This document shows positions 1 to 13,045 of a DNA stretch of 64,000 nucleotides, one piece after another (the stretch's first letter is position 1; every line of letters begins with the position of its first letter). The notes beneath the pieces were generated by a model. The model saw nothing but the letters and a program-made list of their open reading frames with translations, had not been told where the DNA came from and searched no databases. The position numbers and the translations under genes were made by a program. Origin of the DNA: Gautieria morchelliformis (Eukaryota; Basidiomycota; Agaricomycetes; Gomphales; Gomphaceae); NCBI GenBank assembly GCA_015179125.1, contig WHVA01000013.1, positions 62,001 through 126,000 on the forward strand, given 5' to 3'.

Positions 1-415
1 ACTTAGCTGGATATACCTCGCAACTGAGGGCACCGGGCAAGTTGGCCGAATTGACGAGCGCTTCGGATCCCCACCTTGAAACTTTCTCCGAAATAGCATG
101 AAGCGACGAAGCTTTTCGTCGACTGACAAGCAGACATCTGCAACTGAAATCAACGTGCTATGGTGATCACAAGCGAGCTATACTCGGCTTGTTCTACTAG
201 CACCATCTGACACACCACAGACAAAATTTAAAGTTGTTGATTTTTTGTCGGCGGTTGGACCCTTGCATGCGGCAAGGCGCAGCTGCTACGAGCATCGGAT
301 CTATAGAGCCCTGTGCGGAACACTACGGAGACAACGGATCGAACCATTACTATTAACCAAGTATCCAGTAGCTACTGTATACCATATATGGTCCCTCTGT
401 AATAGGCTTGAATTT

Positions 416-461
416 TAACCATCTTCCTTCCCTTCAGGTAACCATCTTCCTTCCCTTCAGG
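416..461. repeat. 23-bp perfect tandem duplication, pyrimidine-rich
   Basis: Two adjacent identical copies of a 23-bp CT-rich unit (416-438 and 439-461) lie about 55 bp upstream of the malic enzyme start codon. CT-rich tracts are common in fungal core promoters and 5' leaders. The unit also ends like a splice acceptor (cttcagg), so it could lie in a 5' UTR intron. The duplication is seen directly; any promoter role is inferred. Confidence 0.7.
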
Positions 462-515
462 CTGCTCGTCGTCTTAATTCAATCTATCCATCCACCTGGA
501 GTGAATAACTAAATT

Positions 516-2583
<2,068 letters not shown>

Positions 2584-3282
2584 TCGTCGAGCTTATTCCC
2601 TCGAATGTCTCGTTGCTTTTGCCTTGGTCTGTTTAGATATTGGCAAATTACACTTCGTCATAGTGCATGGTGGCATAGTAAAGATGAATATAATAATTGA
2701 CCCTGTGATGCTTTCATGAAAGGTTCCCCGGGTATCCTCCAGAATCAGATATTTCCCTTCGGGCTCTGATGAATCCCGCGAGTACCCTCGGGTCCAGATC
2801 GAATCAAATGGAATTCCCATTATCGCACACCATGGTATAAAATGAAATTGCCAGATGGATGTGCTGCTCAGGCGGAGTCAAGGTTGGAGCAGTGCCCTAA
2901 TCTCCTGATGATATATCAGATACTATTGCGCAAGGACCCCCGCCCCACCCGCGGGTGGGAAAAGATCGAAACGCCTCTGAAAAGCTCATTCAGCAGGTAA
3001 CTATTCAATGTTCAACGTTGAACGTTGGCCGCTTGCGGCTGTGACCTCGACTAACCTCGGCCGTGATTTAATCTTGTGGTGGCCCTTTCTCTGATATCTA
3101 CTCCAAACCATCTTCAACGCCAAAATGAACCTTCAATACCATAGATACTATTACTGTAAGCCTGAAGGGAATATCTGACTCGACACAGAGAATAGCCTTC
3201 ATAATATACATCTGATAAGCGAGTTGCCAACCCCAGCAGCACCGGAGTGTGGTGGTGCAGCAAACTTGAACAGGGCTTTGCA
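2584..3282. other. intergenic, nothing recognised
   Basis: About 700 bp between the malic enzyme stop and the 3' end of the converging small secreted protein gene. No coding signal, RNA gene or repeat was recognised. Confidence 0.5.
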
Positions 3283-4092
3283 TTAAGAGTGGGTAGCGCT
3301 GGAGACGAGAGTAATCAACACTCAGGATTTAATTAAATCGATGAGAGTATACATACCCGACGGCCCAGGTGCCATCGTAAGCTGTGCACAAGCCTTCGGG
3401 GAAGAAAGGCTGAACAGGAGGGAAGCAAGCTGCTCCTGCGGCATGACCGAAAGAACTCTGAAATGTTACCATCATGACATTACTAAACCGCGGAGATTAG
3501 GGAATAACGCCCGCACCAGGTCGGCCCAACAGGACTGGAGTTCGGTGGGACCAATATTCTCGAAAAAGTAGCTGCAGGTGCCGAAAGTGAGCGTCTTAAG
3601 GTGATTGGGCTGGACAAGGAACGTGGAGCTCATAGTTGACTGAAGAATCACGATCGCATTCTCGATGGTCTGGCAGTCATCGCTAATGGGCGGGAGGATG
3701 CCTGTCACGCTGTTACAGCTAGTAGTACCTGATGAAGGCGAGGGATACATGGTACATGTGAGCAACGAACAGAGATAACGAAAGTGATAGAAATGTCACA
3801 AGTTGAACCACAGACGTTGACGAAGGTTGTGGGGGTCGTCTGCCTTCGTTCCACAGCGGAAGGACTGCACGAATGAGTTGTTAAGAGCACATCGTGACCA
3901 CCAACGTGGAGCGTCGTGCTGCTGACAAGCTGGGCTCCAGCGCATTTAGCGTGATCTAGGGTACACAGGAGATGAGGAGAAGTCTTAACAGGACGTACGT
4001 ATGAATATATACTCACCGACACTGGGGGCAGCGGTAACAACACCGACTGCCACAGTAGCTGCAAGAGTGAGTAGTTTCATGTAGGAAGGCAT
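3283..4092 (-). CDS. small secreted cysteine-containing protein
   Basis: The start codon at 4092 (alternative in-frame ATG at 4080) opens a signal peptide (MPSYMKLLTLAATVAVGVV) predicted to be cut after TAA. Four further exons can be read across GT-AG introns. Exon 2 carries HAKCAGAQLV and NVCGSTC. Exon 3 carries DDCQTIENAI and LTFGTCSYFFENIG. Exon 4 carries GAACFPPV and GLCTAYDGTWAVG. The last exon ends the protein with ATHS. The pattern (Cys-rich start, DDC..I..A.., TxxxCxxFFxN, late Cys and an aromatic stretch) matches short secreted hypothetical proteins common in Agaricomycetes, some effector-like. No catalytic residues are visible and the function is unknown. Confidence 0.7.
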
Positions 4093-4147
4093 CGAAGAAG
4101 AGTGACTGAAAAGTAGAGCTCTCGTAGTTTTTAATGGTTAAAGTGTC

Positions 4148-4160
4148 CCATTTTATACGT
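4148..4160 (-). promoter_or_regulatory. TATA-like box of the small secreted protein gene
   Basis: Read on the minus strand this is gacgtataaaatg, about 60 bp upstream of the start codon at 4092. It is a consensus-like TATA element directly preceded by a TGACGT core (CRE/bZIP-like). The position fits a core promoter of a regulated, highly expressed gene. This is inferred from sequence only. Confidence 0.4.
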
Positions 4161-6388
4161 CACTGGGCCGCATGGGTTCCAGACCGGTTGGGAAAGTGCC
4201 TGCAAATGGACGGGAGCACTAGGGCACTCAGGTTCCCAACAACATCATGCAAGTTACTACGTGATGACAGGCTAGGTTATTTTCATTCCCGTCTGAGACA
4301 GACGTGGGCTAGAAGGGCGGTTCAGTTTCCGATGCTGGCATCAATAAAGAACATGCGTAAGGAACTGACGGGTACATGAAACACGTACATAGGTTCTGCC
4401 GGGTTCTTCCTATCAAATAGGCTTATCACTGGACAGACAGACTCTACGGTGCAGGTAATGCTCAACCCTCATGCGCACCACAACGCAAGAGACCGCGACT
4501 CCTCACCTGGCTTACGGAAGTGGGCTCAAAATCGGAAAATTGTCATGTCCGACACTCAGGTACCGCGTAGGACTTGCATGATCCGTATTTAAAGCTCGTG
4601 CGACCCTTGTGCATGCAAGTTGGTGCCTTGTCGAGGTTCAACTGATTGATGTAAGAGTACCTTTGTCGGCAAACCACCAACTAAGCACCGATGGGACCAC
4701 AGAATATATGTTCGTGGACAGGACAGAAGTCGAGTTGTTTTCATCCGTGAAGCTGCAAAGAAGCTTCAGCAGCTTGAGTTTCGTTTTTCCGTCACAAGAA
4801 GTTGCGGCCTCAAGTGACGGTTCCGCGACCAGTACGGGCCAGGGCTCAGCGGCGAATGGGTAGGCTTCGCTTCGCGCTTCGATACTGGCCCTTCCATGAC
4901 AGTATGGCAATGGATTGGAACTACTAGAGTCGAGTCAGTGGCACAGCACACACGTAGTATTAAGCTTTGGTGTGGAAGTAACTCCGCTAACATATTGAAA
5001 CACCGGTCGAACCTACGTAGCAGAAGGTCTCGACACAGTTGAGAACCTAGACCTTCCCAGGTTGTGGACGAGAACGTATAAAGGGTTTCCCACGGTATAG
5101 ATGAGTCATTCAACAATTTATTCAGCCCTCACACCTCACAGGTCCAGGTCCTCAGGCCTCACGAGTCGATCAACGCATGCAATTGGCACCACTACATGAT
5201 CGACCTCGAATATATATAAAGCCTGGCGATGTAGGCCATCAAGTCAAGTCTGGCTCAAAGGTACGGTCCGCTCCGGCCCCTTGGTGTGTATAAACTTTTG
5301 AAGTGTGATGGATACAGCAGCTGGACGTAGGGAGGAATTATCTCCACTTGATCATTGGTAGGTAAGATTGATCAAGCATCGATTGGGATGCGAAATATTT
5401 ACCGTTCCCATGGGCGAAGTCACCGCCGCTTTTTTTTTTAATCCAATTTTTAGGCAAGGCCCTGATACATGCGATGATGTCTACGTGTGGGAATTCCTGC
5501 CAGCTGTCCCGTATACCTCGATCTCCACATGCGCTCCTTGGGCGAAGCCCAGGGGGGTTCCGTGCCTGTGTGGGCGGGGTTGCGTTATAACCGTCGCGAC
5601 TTGCGGTGCGCTGCGTCGTGAAGTTGCTGTTCTGCTCCTCCGTCTCTGCTAGCTCTGCTTTCTTCCCTCTCTGCACCGTCACATTTGTATTAATACGAGT
5701 CTGAACAGTCTAGGAGAATATTTCATGTATGTATCGATAACGTCGGCTGTACTGCATCACCAGCTAGCTTCACCATGCGTTGAAATCCGGTGCTCTGCCC
5801 CGTGATACAAATGATTTTCCCTCCCAACAGTTCATTGTACTTTGTGTCTCATCAAAGCTTGGCAGAGGCAGCCGTTGCAAGGCTGTAATGCGACCACTAC
5901 GCTCCGGCACATGTTCTGCCAGGTGAACTTTGTCAAATGTCAATCAGTACCACGATACTACGATCCCCCGACGGTGCAGCACGGGTGCCAGTTGCCGGCC
6001 GAGTTGGATAGGAGCAACACATTAATTACTGTAAGAAGTGATGAGTACTCGTCGACTCTCTAGACGTACTACGCAAGGCCAAAGCAAAGCAGGAAAGGTC
6101 CGGCTTGCCTTCGATCCCCTCTCTGATGATTAATGCCAGGGTAACGGTGTTAAAAAAGAAAACCATAGTGGGTCTATAAAAAAAAGGAAATAATCGAGGA
6201 GCAACGGCAAGTGTCTGAGGGTGCACTAAACGTTTACCATTTAAAAGTTATGTAAAGCATGTAAATCAAACTCGCTATAACCTTCTCCCCGGCTAAAATC
6301 AAAGTCACGTAGCTGATGACGAGTAGGAGCGCCACAGCAAAATCCAGCACTTCCTCTGAAATAAACGTTCAACATCACTTGCTAAATC
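4161..6388. other. long intergenic region
   Basis: About 2.2 kb with no gene I can support. A TATA-like stretch (gaatatatataaagcc, near 5209) precedes an ATG at 5308. A two-exon reading from there to 5652 gives a short Cys-containing peptide, but nothing else supports it. Frames on the other strand are low-complexity shadows. Confidence 0.4.
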
Positions 6389-6927
6389 ATGAGCACACAG
6401 CCCTCGAAAATTGAGCCTCACGCGAGGGACCCTGCAGCTCCTGCTTACCCAGGAGAGGCCCATGAGGAGGTCGGAAGAGTGCGCGAGGAGATCTTAGTAG
6501 AATGCACGCCCACCAGTAAGCCTGTCGTTTCAGCTAAAACTTGGTCACCCGTTCAACAACCACAGACACTGCCCCTAAGGATCCCACGACCGTCGATCCA
6601 GCAGTAAACCCTGCCACTGAGACGATTATCAGGCCAGTGGACGAGTTGGCTGCTGGTGAAGACGAGATGCCTCAAATATCGACGTCAGCAGGCGACACCT
6701 TGGGGGGTGCAACGTCGAAGGATCTTTACCACGGCATTGGGAAACCAGTACAAGGACAATCATCAGTCGAACTGCATCATAGTGGAAGACCTGGTCGCAA
6801 GAAAGAGCGTGAGGGGACAGCACAGTACGGACCACAAGGAGGGCCGATATTGACTTCTATAGGTGAGGCGTTCCAGGATATCAGAATGCTTCAACGGGTG
6901 ATTGATAGTCATACACCCTTCCTCTAG
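6389..6927 (+). CDS. short hydrophilic protein of unknown function
   Basis: Two exons join across a GT-AG intron of about 52 nt (6514-6565). Codon phase is preserved, giving a protein of about 160 residues. It is rich in Pro, Thr, Glu and Gly and has no membrane segment or signal peptide. The best-ordered part is near the C-terminus: GKPVQGQSSVELHHSGRP, then a basic RKKERE run, then QYGPQGGPILTSIGEAFQDI. The composition suggests a mostly disordered protein. I do not recognise a family. A clean intron that restores frame, and a start codon after a typical AT-rich leader, favour a real gene. Confidence 0.55.
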
Positions 6928-7013
6928 AAGAACGAAAACACTTGGAACGATAACACTTTTGTAACTATGGCCAATTGTCCCATGAGACCTGAAATGTCAC
7001 GTGAAGATGTTAC

Positions 7014-9507
7014 CTAGTTCACGGAGGGATTATCATTAAAGTAATTGCCGTCCAGGGCGCCGGCAAAATCCCCCTCGACCATGGCTTCACGATAAACCCC
7101 ATATTTGTCCAGAAGGGCCGCAACCGAGCCTTCGTCACTTTGCATTGGCTGAAGGACTTCTGGGTTTGGGACAGGTGGCAGTGTCCCAAATACTAAGCGT
7201 GCAGACGCTACTTCCTCTAGATAGACATCCGCAGGCAAACGGGGTGTGAACTTCGGTTCGTTAGCGATCACATGCTCTATGCGTCCATGAGCACGAATGA
7301 GTTTGATCGCACGGTGCGGCCCGAGATTCCTAATACGTTGCGAAAAATCGGTGCCTAGGAGAAGCGCAAAATCGACATAACTTGCACGATCAAGTTGCAG
7401 CACCTGGCGAATTTCGGCGCCTGACAAAAGCGTGAGAGGCGATTGACGATTGGTGATATTGCGCAGTAGAGGTGCCTCATAGACAAGGACATCCTGTGAT
7501 CAAACTGTGAGGAATGTCCCCATCTTACGCTCCGTGGACATACCGTGTCCTCGCTAGCGACGTAATCAGCAAATCCGTGATGTACCAGAGAGGCTGCCAG
7601 CGCTTCGGCTTCGTACGGTCCAGCTGTTTCTATGCAGGGAACACCCAGGGCTTGCAAAATAAGCTTACTTTCCTCATAAGTCTTTGAGGTAGGAGGGTTG
7701 TTTCTTTTCTCATAAGACTTGGACAAGGTCTCGCTCCGTCGGGACAATAAGTCCAATCTCTGCTGGGAGTCGGCCTCGTCTACAGCAGACGGGTCAACGA
7801 GAGAACGCCAAAGAATGCCCTCGTCTATAGCCAGCTGGACCTGGCTTTTGGACATGACGTATTGTTCTCGCGCTCCTCCGTCCGAGGATCCTGCAGCTGA
7901 TGGGTCCAGGAGAGGGGAAGACATGACGGCCGGAATGCTTTGATGATAGTCTTGATAAAGAGAGTGCAACTCCTGTACGACGTCGTCTGACTGGAATGAC
8001 GAGTCATCAACATGTTTTTCAACAGCACTTCTGTCGGCATCTGAGAGATCGAAATCGCTGTACGTTTCGCTCTCCATTTCTGTATACAAGTCATCCGGAG
8101 GCTCAATAGCGTAAGGTTGCGTCGTATTGACGAGGGCATAAGCGTCAAGGCAGAGACTTGCCGGAGAGTCGAAATATTCGCAAAGCTCTGCAAACGGCCC
8201 ATCGTCATCAACAAAACACTCGTCGTAAGGATCAGCGATGCTTGACCCAGACAAGCCTTTGTCGGTAGAATCGAATAAATATCCAAGAGAATCTCGAGAG
8301 ATAACCATAGGTGGGAACTCAATGGAGTCATCGATTTGAAGCGAAAGGCGTTGTCGTGTAATTTGAGGATCAAGAACCTCTTCATCGGTTCTTGGGGGAT
8401 CAAATGATAAGTCACTTGAGGAAGAGGGCAAGGGAAACTCTTGTTGATCTTTAAGTAATGAGGACCCGGTGTTTAAATCATCAGCGGAACATTCCTCAGA
8501 ACGAAATGATGTCTGAGGATTTCTTCCAGATTCTAGGGTGTCATCAGTGGCTGTAAAACTCGCGCGTGATGGCTCCATGCCTCATTCGAGCCGCATGGAA
8601 TTAGCATATACGAATATTCAGGGTATGCCAGACGTACATTGTGGTTGCAACTCTATTTTTGTCATCTCCTGGGTTAGTCCTGGTGGCGAGGAAATGGGGT
8701 CTTGAAAGACAGCATCTCCATTACTAAGCTGCATAGCGCTAGATTCGGAACTCTGCAATAGAGTCGGTGAGTCGACTGTTTCGTTCGGAGGAGCTGAAGA
8801 TGTTGCGTCGGGAACTATTGGTTCATTAGAGAGCTGCTGAATGTCGAGCTCTGAATTGGGAGCCGCTCCAAGGGGTGGCTCTTGTATAGCGTCGTTCTCA
8901 AGCGGTTCTCGGATGATCCTGTGTAGAGTTCTCGTGGAGAGATCCCTCTGGTCTTGGGGTAGCGCTTGGTATCGCTTGAACAACTCGGTAAGACGGCGCA
9001 AACGGCGCAAACGCTCCACTTCCATAGCTCCCCGTGCGGCCTCCATTCTTTGGAGTTTCCTGCGTCTTTGGCCCTGGTCATGCAATATGAGAATGCACCA
9101 CTTGTTGCGATAGTTATCAAAGAAACTCTCACTTCGCGTTGTTTAGCAAGTCCTCGTTCAGCTCCATCAAACACGCAGATCACGCCGACTCCAGATGCCT
9201 TGAGCTCCCGAATAAGTCTGTACCACCCCAAGATATGCCGGTTGTCGCATGGCATAGGCGCGAAGTGTAGGCGTTGCGTAATGAGTGTGCCATCGCTGGC
9301 AGACGTGTATCACTACGACATACTTGACGAAGACAATGAGGCTCATTACATAGCAATCGTTTTCCCCGACAAAGTCTTGAGGCGGTGGGGAAGCTCTCTT
9401 ATAACTTCTGGACTAGTCGCGCCTCACTGCTCGATAATGGAGTAAAATCTATAGACATAAGCGTACCAATACTTTTGGATGAAAGGCGTCAGACCTAGAA
9501 CCCCCAT
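7014..9507 (-). CDS. FEN1/XPG (Rad2) family structure-specific nuclease
   Basis: The start ATG at 9507 gives the invariant N-terminus MGVLGLTPF. Exons then supply the XPG-N domain (KTIAIDGTLITQRLHF, RHILGWYRLI, ICVFDGAER), a basic/coiled stretch (GQRRRKLQRMEAARG), and an acidic Ser/Asp-rich insert of roughly 400 residues. The XPG-I domain follows (GPYEAEALAASL, ASEDTDVLVYEAP), then the helix-hairpin region (LLLGTDFSQRI). The metal-binding acidic residues expected from FEN1 are all visible: IDG, VFDG, EAE, SEDTD and LLGTD. Such enzymes cut branched DNA in repair and replication. Length is about 740 residues. The long insert between N and I domains is the XPG layout rather than FEN1, but the protein is shorter than XPG/Rad13 and the exact subfamily is uncertain. 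The 5'-most intron acceptor is the least certain junction. Confidence 0.85.
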
Positions 9508-11172
9508 AAATTATGGATGAGAGGTCTTCAACTCAACGGTGGACGATATAGACGCCCGTGAGTTGTGAGTCTTGTGACAAACTGTCACTGTCACTGGACT
9601 CTGGCGTGCGGGAAAATTTTCATCTTGCGAAAACCTCAGAATCTTGGAAAGTGGTTGATCAATTTTCCTACAATATTCTGACACAAAAAATCTTTGTAAT
9701 AAATTTTTCCTTGAGTTTTCTTGCCGCAACTTCTTGCCTATCAAGGAAAACTTCAATTGGGACAAATTCATCATCGGTGCGTATTTTGGTACTTTGTTGT
9801 ATGACTGACTTGATTTCACTTCTTCGCTCGCTAGCTCGGTGTTCAATGTGCTCTTGATTCTCCTCGGTCTTATTTGCTTGCTAATGCTTTTGAAGCTGTG
9901 GAGGTGTCTCTTCTCGCTCGCCGTCATCCTCACGAGCATATTTCAAGATAGACGGTGAACTTCTTTCAAGATGATCACCTTCTGTCTCAGATGGCGGTTT
10001 CAATGCCAGTTGCACATGATTACTGTAATAACCAACTGATATGTTTTTGTATATCGCGAATGAATCAGCCTTGGTCTAATACTTCTGTAGGTGGGACATA
10101 CAGCACAAGATGGTGCTGGTTCGTGCATACAAAAACTTGTGTTGTTATGTCCCACCTACAGAAGTATCTAATAGACCAAGCTGATTCATTGGCAACATAC
10201 TAAAACATATCAGTCGGTCATCACAGTGATCATGTGCAACTGGCGTTGAAACCGGCATCTGAGATAGGTGATCCGGCGAGCTGCTCTCTGGAAAAATGGA
10301 CATACGAGGAACGGAGCGCAAGCAACTAAGCATCTCCTTAGGTGCCGAATCCAGAGACTGAATACGATGATCATTTTGAAGTTCATCCACGAAGGATTAG
10401 CATGGCAGGAAGATTCGACATGGGACTTTGACAACTTTAAACCATTCAAAGAGTATAATTTCGTTACATAAATCGACGAGACCACGACGAATCTGTTAGC
10501 GAAACAATATACCGCGACTACCGCGACACCAGTGATATCTCTACTAAGTACGTGCGTATACAAATAATGTATAGCGCGACAACGATTTCGAAACGTGAGA
10601 GAGGAAGATCGTCGAAGGAGGAGAGTACGAAGCGAAAGGGGTTTTTTTTTCGCATTTCAATCGGAGTACATATGAAACACATCCACCCACCCCCCTCCTC
10701 TCTAATACGACTCTCATCACACGGATGAAATATCCAATAGGATGAGTCAACCAATAAAATTAATACAAGGTGAATTCCCCCCAGTGGAAGCACGGACATT
10801 TGCGTTCGACCAGACGCTCCCTCACCCTCAGTTGACCCTGCATGTGTCGAACATATGGACAGGCTTGACGCGAGAGGCGCTATATACACTTATACTAGAT
10901 GAAATCTAAGCTTTCCCGCTTGCGGATGGTGTAGCTCAGAAAATTCTGCAAAACCGATATGGCGACACGATAGCTCGATAGCGTAAACTCGACAACAAAA
11001 CTTGGTGACAACAGGGATAACAACTCGACAAGCTCCGAGTGAAAAAAGGTACACGGCTCCTATTCATACACTCTTCAAGTTGGGAAATGCATTGTACAGT
11101 GTCATATCTTTGAAATGGACAGTAAGACACCCATCACGTTGTCATTTGCACATGAGCGACACACCTCGCGTT
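9508..11172. other. intergenic with a large foldback
   Basis: About 1.7 kb between the nuclease start and the end of the tiny Pro/Gly-rich gene. Apart from the inverted repeat at 9970-10276, no gene or RNA was recognised. Open frames here (for example 9511-9939 minus) have no domain, intron or family features. Confidence 0.45.
9970..10276. repeat. imperfect inverted repeat (foldback, MITE-like)
   Basis: Two arms of about 130 bp (9970-10100 and 10146-10276) are reverse complements with scattered substitutions and small indels, around a loop of about 45 bp. The innermost 20 bp or so match without error (acttctgtaggtgggacata against its complement). Further out, the blocks gttgcacatgat, ctgatatgttttt and aatgaatcag each have a partner. 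A transcript would form a long hairpin. It could be a foldback transposon remnant, two inverted copies of a repeat, or a small-RNA precursor. No target-site duplication was identified. Confidence 0.8.
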
Positions 11173-11427
11173 TTATTTCTTGTCCTTGCCCTTGGTATCT
11201 GCACTTCCAGAGCCTTCCTTGGGTTTCGGGGGATTCTGGACGACGGGTGGATTGCTTGGTCCACTGGGGACCCACCCTCTGCAGATGTTTCAATTTAATA
11301 TTGCTGGAATATATGAAAAACGATGACTATAAATTGAGAACATACCCTCCACTGGTAGTGTTGCTAAAGATATCGCTGGTATAAGGATGCAACCGCAACT
11401 TTAAGGAAGGAAGTCTCACTCAGACAT
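11173..11427 (-). CDS. tiny Pro/Gly-rich protein (about 47 aa)
   Basis: Three very short exons can be read. The first is ATG TCT GA from 11427. The second encodes DIFSNTTSGG after a roughly 45-nt GT-AG intron. The third, after a roughly 65-nt GT-AG intron, encodes WVPSGPSNPPVVQNPPKP and then a Lys-rich tail ending GKDKK. Both junctions keep frame and have good donor and acceptor sequences. The predicted product is small, soluble and probably disordered. I do not recognise the family. Two consistent introns in 255 bp are the main argument that this is a gene; each exon is too short to stand out as an open frame. Confidence 0.5.
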
Positions 11428-13045
11428 GATTTCGTTGTTAATATAGCTGGACGATTGAAAGGAGTGCGTCTGGCGGGGCACCGTTCGCTAGTTATTCGGT
11501 CAGAATCTCATATGTAGCTGTATTTAAGCCTCTCGAGGTGAACGGAGCGCCTTGCGATGAGCTGAGCGATACCATTTGGAACCATTTGAGAAGGATACCA
11601 CAATCTTGTGGATGGCGTCAAGGCGCCATACGCGCTATGAGATAACCGATACTGCGAATGCTATGCTCGATGAGGAAGGATTCTGCAATAATGTCACGAC
11701 CTTGCCATTACCAATCTGGCTTGCTCAGGATTGGTTCAAATAGACGCCACAGCTCCACATGGAGAAAGAAGAGGATCCTTCTATGTACGTCTAGATCTGC
11801 AAGTTCCATCACAAAGTGGCTAACTGCCCGATATGGACTGGGATCTGCAAACCTGTATCAAAAGTAAAATAAGCGACTTCAGCTTCTGGCACATGAGCGG
11901 ACACCATACCTATAGCAGTCGGCGCTTGACACGCAAAACGCCTGTGAATGCCGGGGACACCTGAGATGCCATGAGGGATGTGGGACTCCCGGACGCCAGT
12001 AGAAAGAATCGTGGCATATCGCATTGATTCCGGCTCCAATTATCAGTGAAATGAAGTACGAGAGGCGCTAACGATGAAGGATAGGGGTGTCAATGATACA
12101 TCGTTCCTTGCCAACTCATCGATGGCATTGGTTTACTCTCTCTCGCTCAGTAACATGACCGGTGAGGCGTTATTGGGACGACAGCGTCTAGGGAAATGAG
12201 AAGAGGCGTATGGCTTGCGCCAATTATCGACTAGTGGCCTGCAATTATTATAGTTGGAATGGCAGCTAGGACTTCAATCAAACGTTAACTGTAAAGCGCC
12301 CAATCCTGGGTCACTTGAGTGGCTCGAGGCAACAGGAACCGAGCGCGGTCAGAAGATCGCCGTCCCACAGGAAGTTATAGGGAGGGATGCACATTGAGGG
12401 CTGCCTTCAAGATGATGCGAGCCTTTGTGTACTGGCCACTAAGAGGATTTTGTTGTTTTCGATGTCCGACGCGGGCGTTGGCGTCAAAACCCAAATAAGT
12501 AAGTATAGAATTGGCGTGCTCTTTCCAAAAGCAAGCATGAGATTTAGATCGAAGGGCCCGCCCATCTCGGGGGCCGACTTGACAGACGGCTTCTAAGATC
12601 TGAGTGGTATGGACACGAGTGACGGCTCACTGTGCCCACGCCGCGTTGCACTTGTATCAGGCTCTCTGACTGCATGGTTACGAAGTTCATCATTTTCCTG
12701 AGAGTCCACCCCACTCCGAACACGTTCTACTAGAAGGCTCTGATGGCTAGACACGAACGGATCACACCACAACGCTCACGGCGTTCCCATGTTATTCCCA
12801 TGTTATTCTTGCTTGTACACTAGTACTCACATAGCGATATACACGTATGCATGCCAGGTAACTTCCGCAAGTATACATGATAATTTGCATTCACAGCACG
12901 GTGCATTCTGCGTACTTATCTCGGGAATTCTTTTCCCACGGGAGGTTGCTCCATACTTAGATCATCCGCCCCGGCGGGCCGTGATGGCTTTCTGCAAATC
13001 TGGCTCTTGTAAGTAGTCTTATCGGTTCCTCCTGTCCTCATCATC
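11428..13045. other. intergenic, nothing recognised
   Basis: About 1.6 kb upstream of the aldo-keto reductase. I found no coding exons with family motifs, no RNA gene and no transposon remnant. The only oddity is an 11-bp tandem pair (ttcccatgtta) at 12784-12805. Confidence 0.4.

Noticed and set aside
4766-5116. 116-codon frame on the minus strand
   Set aside because: No domain, no intron support and overlapping frames on the other strand; looks like chance.
5308-5652. Two-exon reading behind a TATA-like stretch, giving a short Cys-containing peptide
   Set aside because: The splice signals fit, but the peptide has no signal sequence, family pattern or conserved motif, and the region is otherwise non-coding in character.
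9511-9939. 142-codon Lys/Arg/Ser-rich frame on the minus strand
   Set aside because: Ends only four bases from the nuclease start codon and has no recognisable family or promoter; probably chance in AT-rich DNA.
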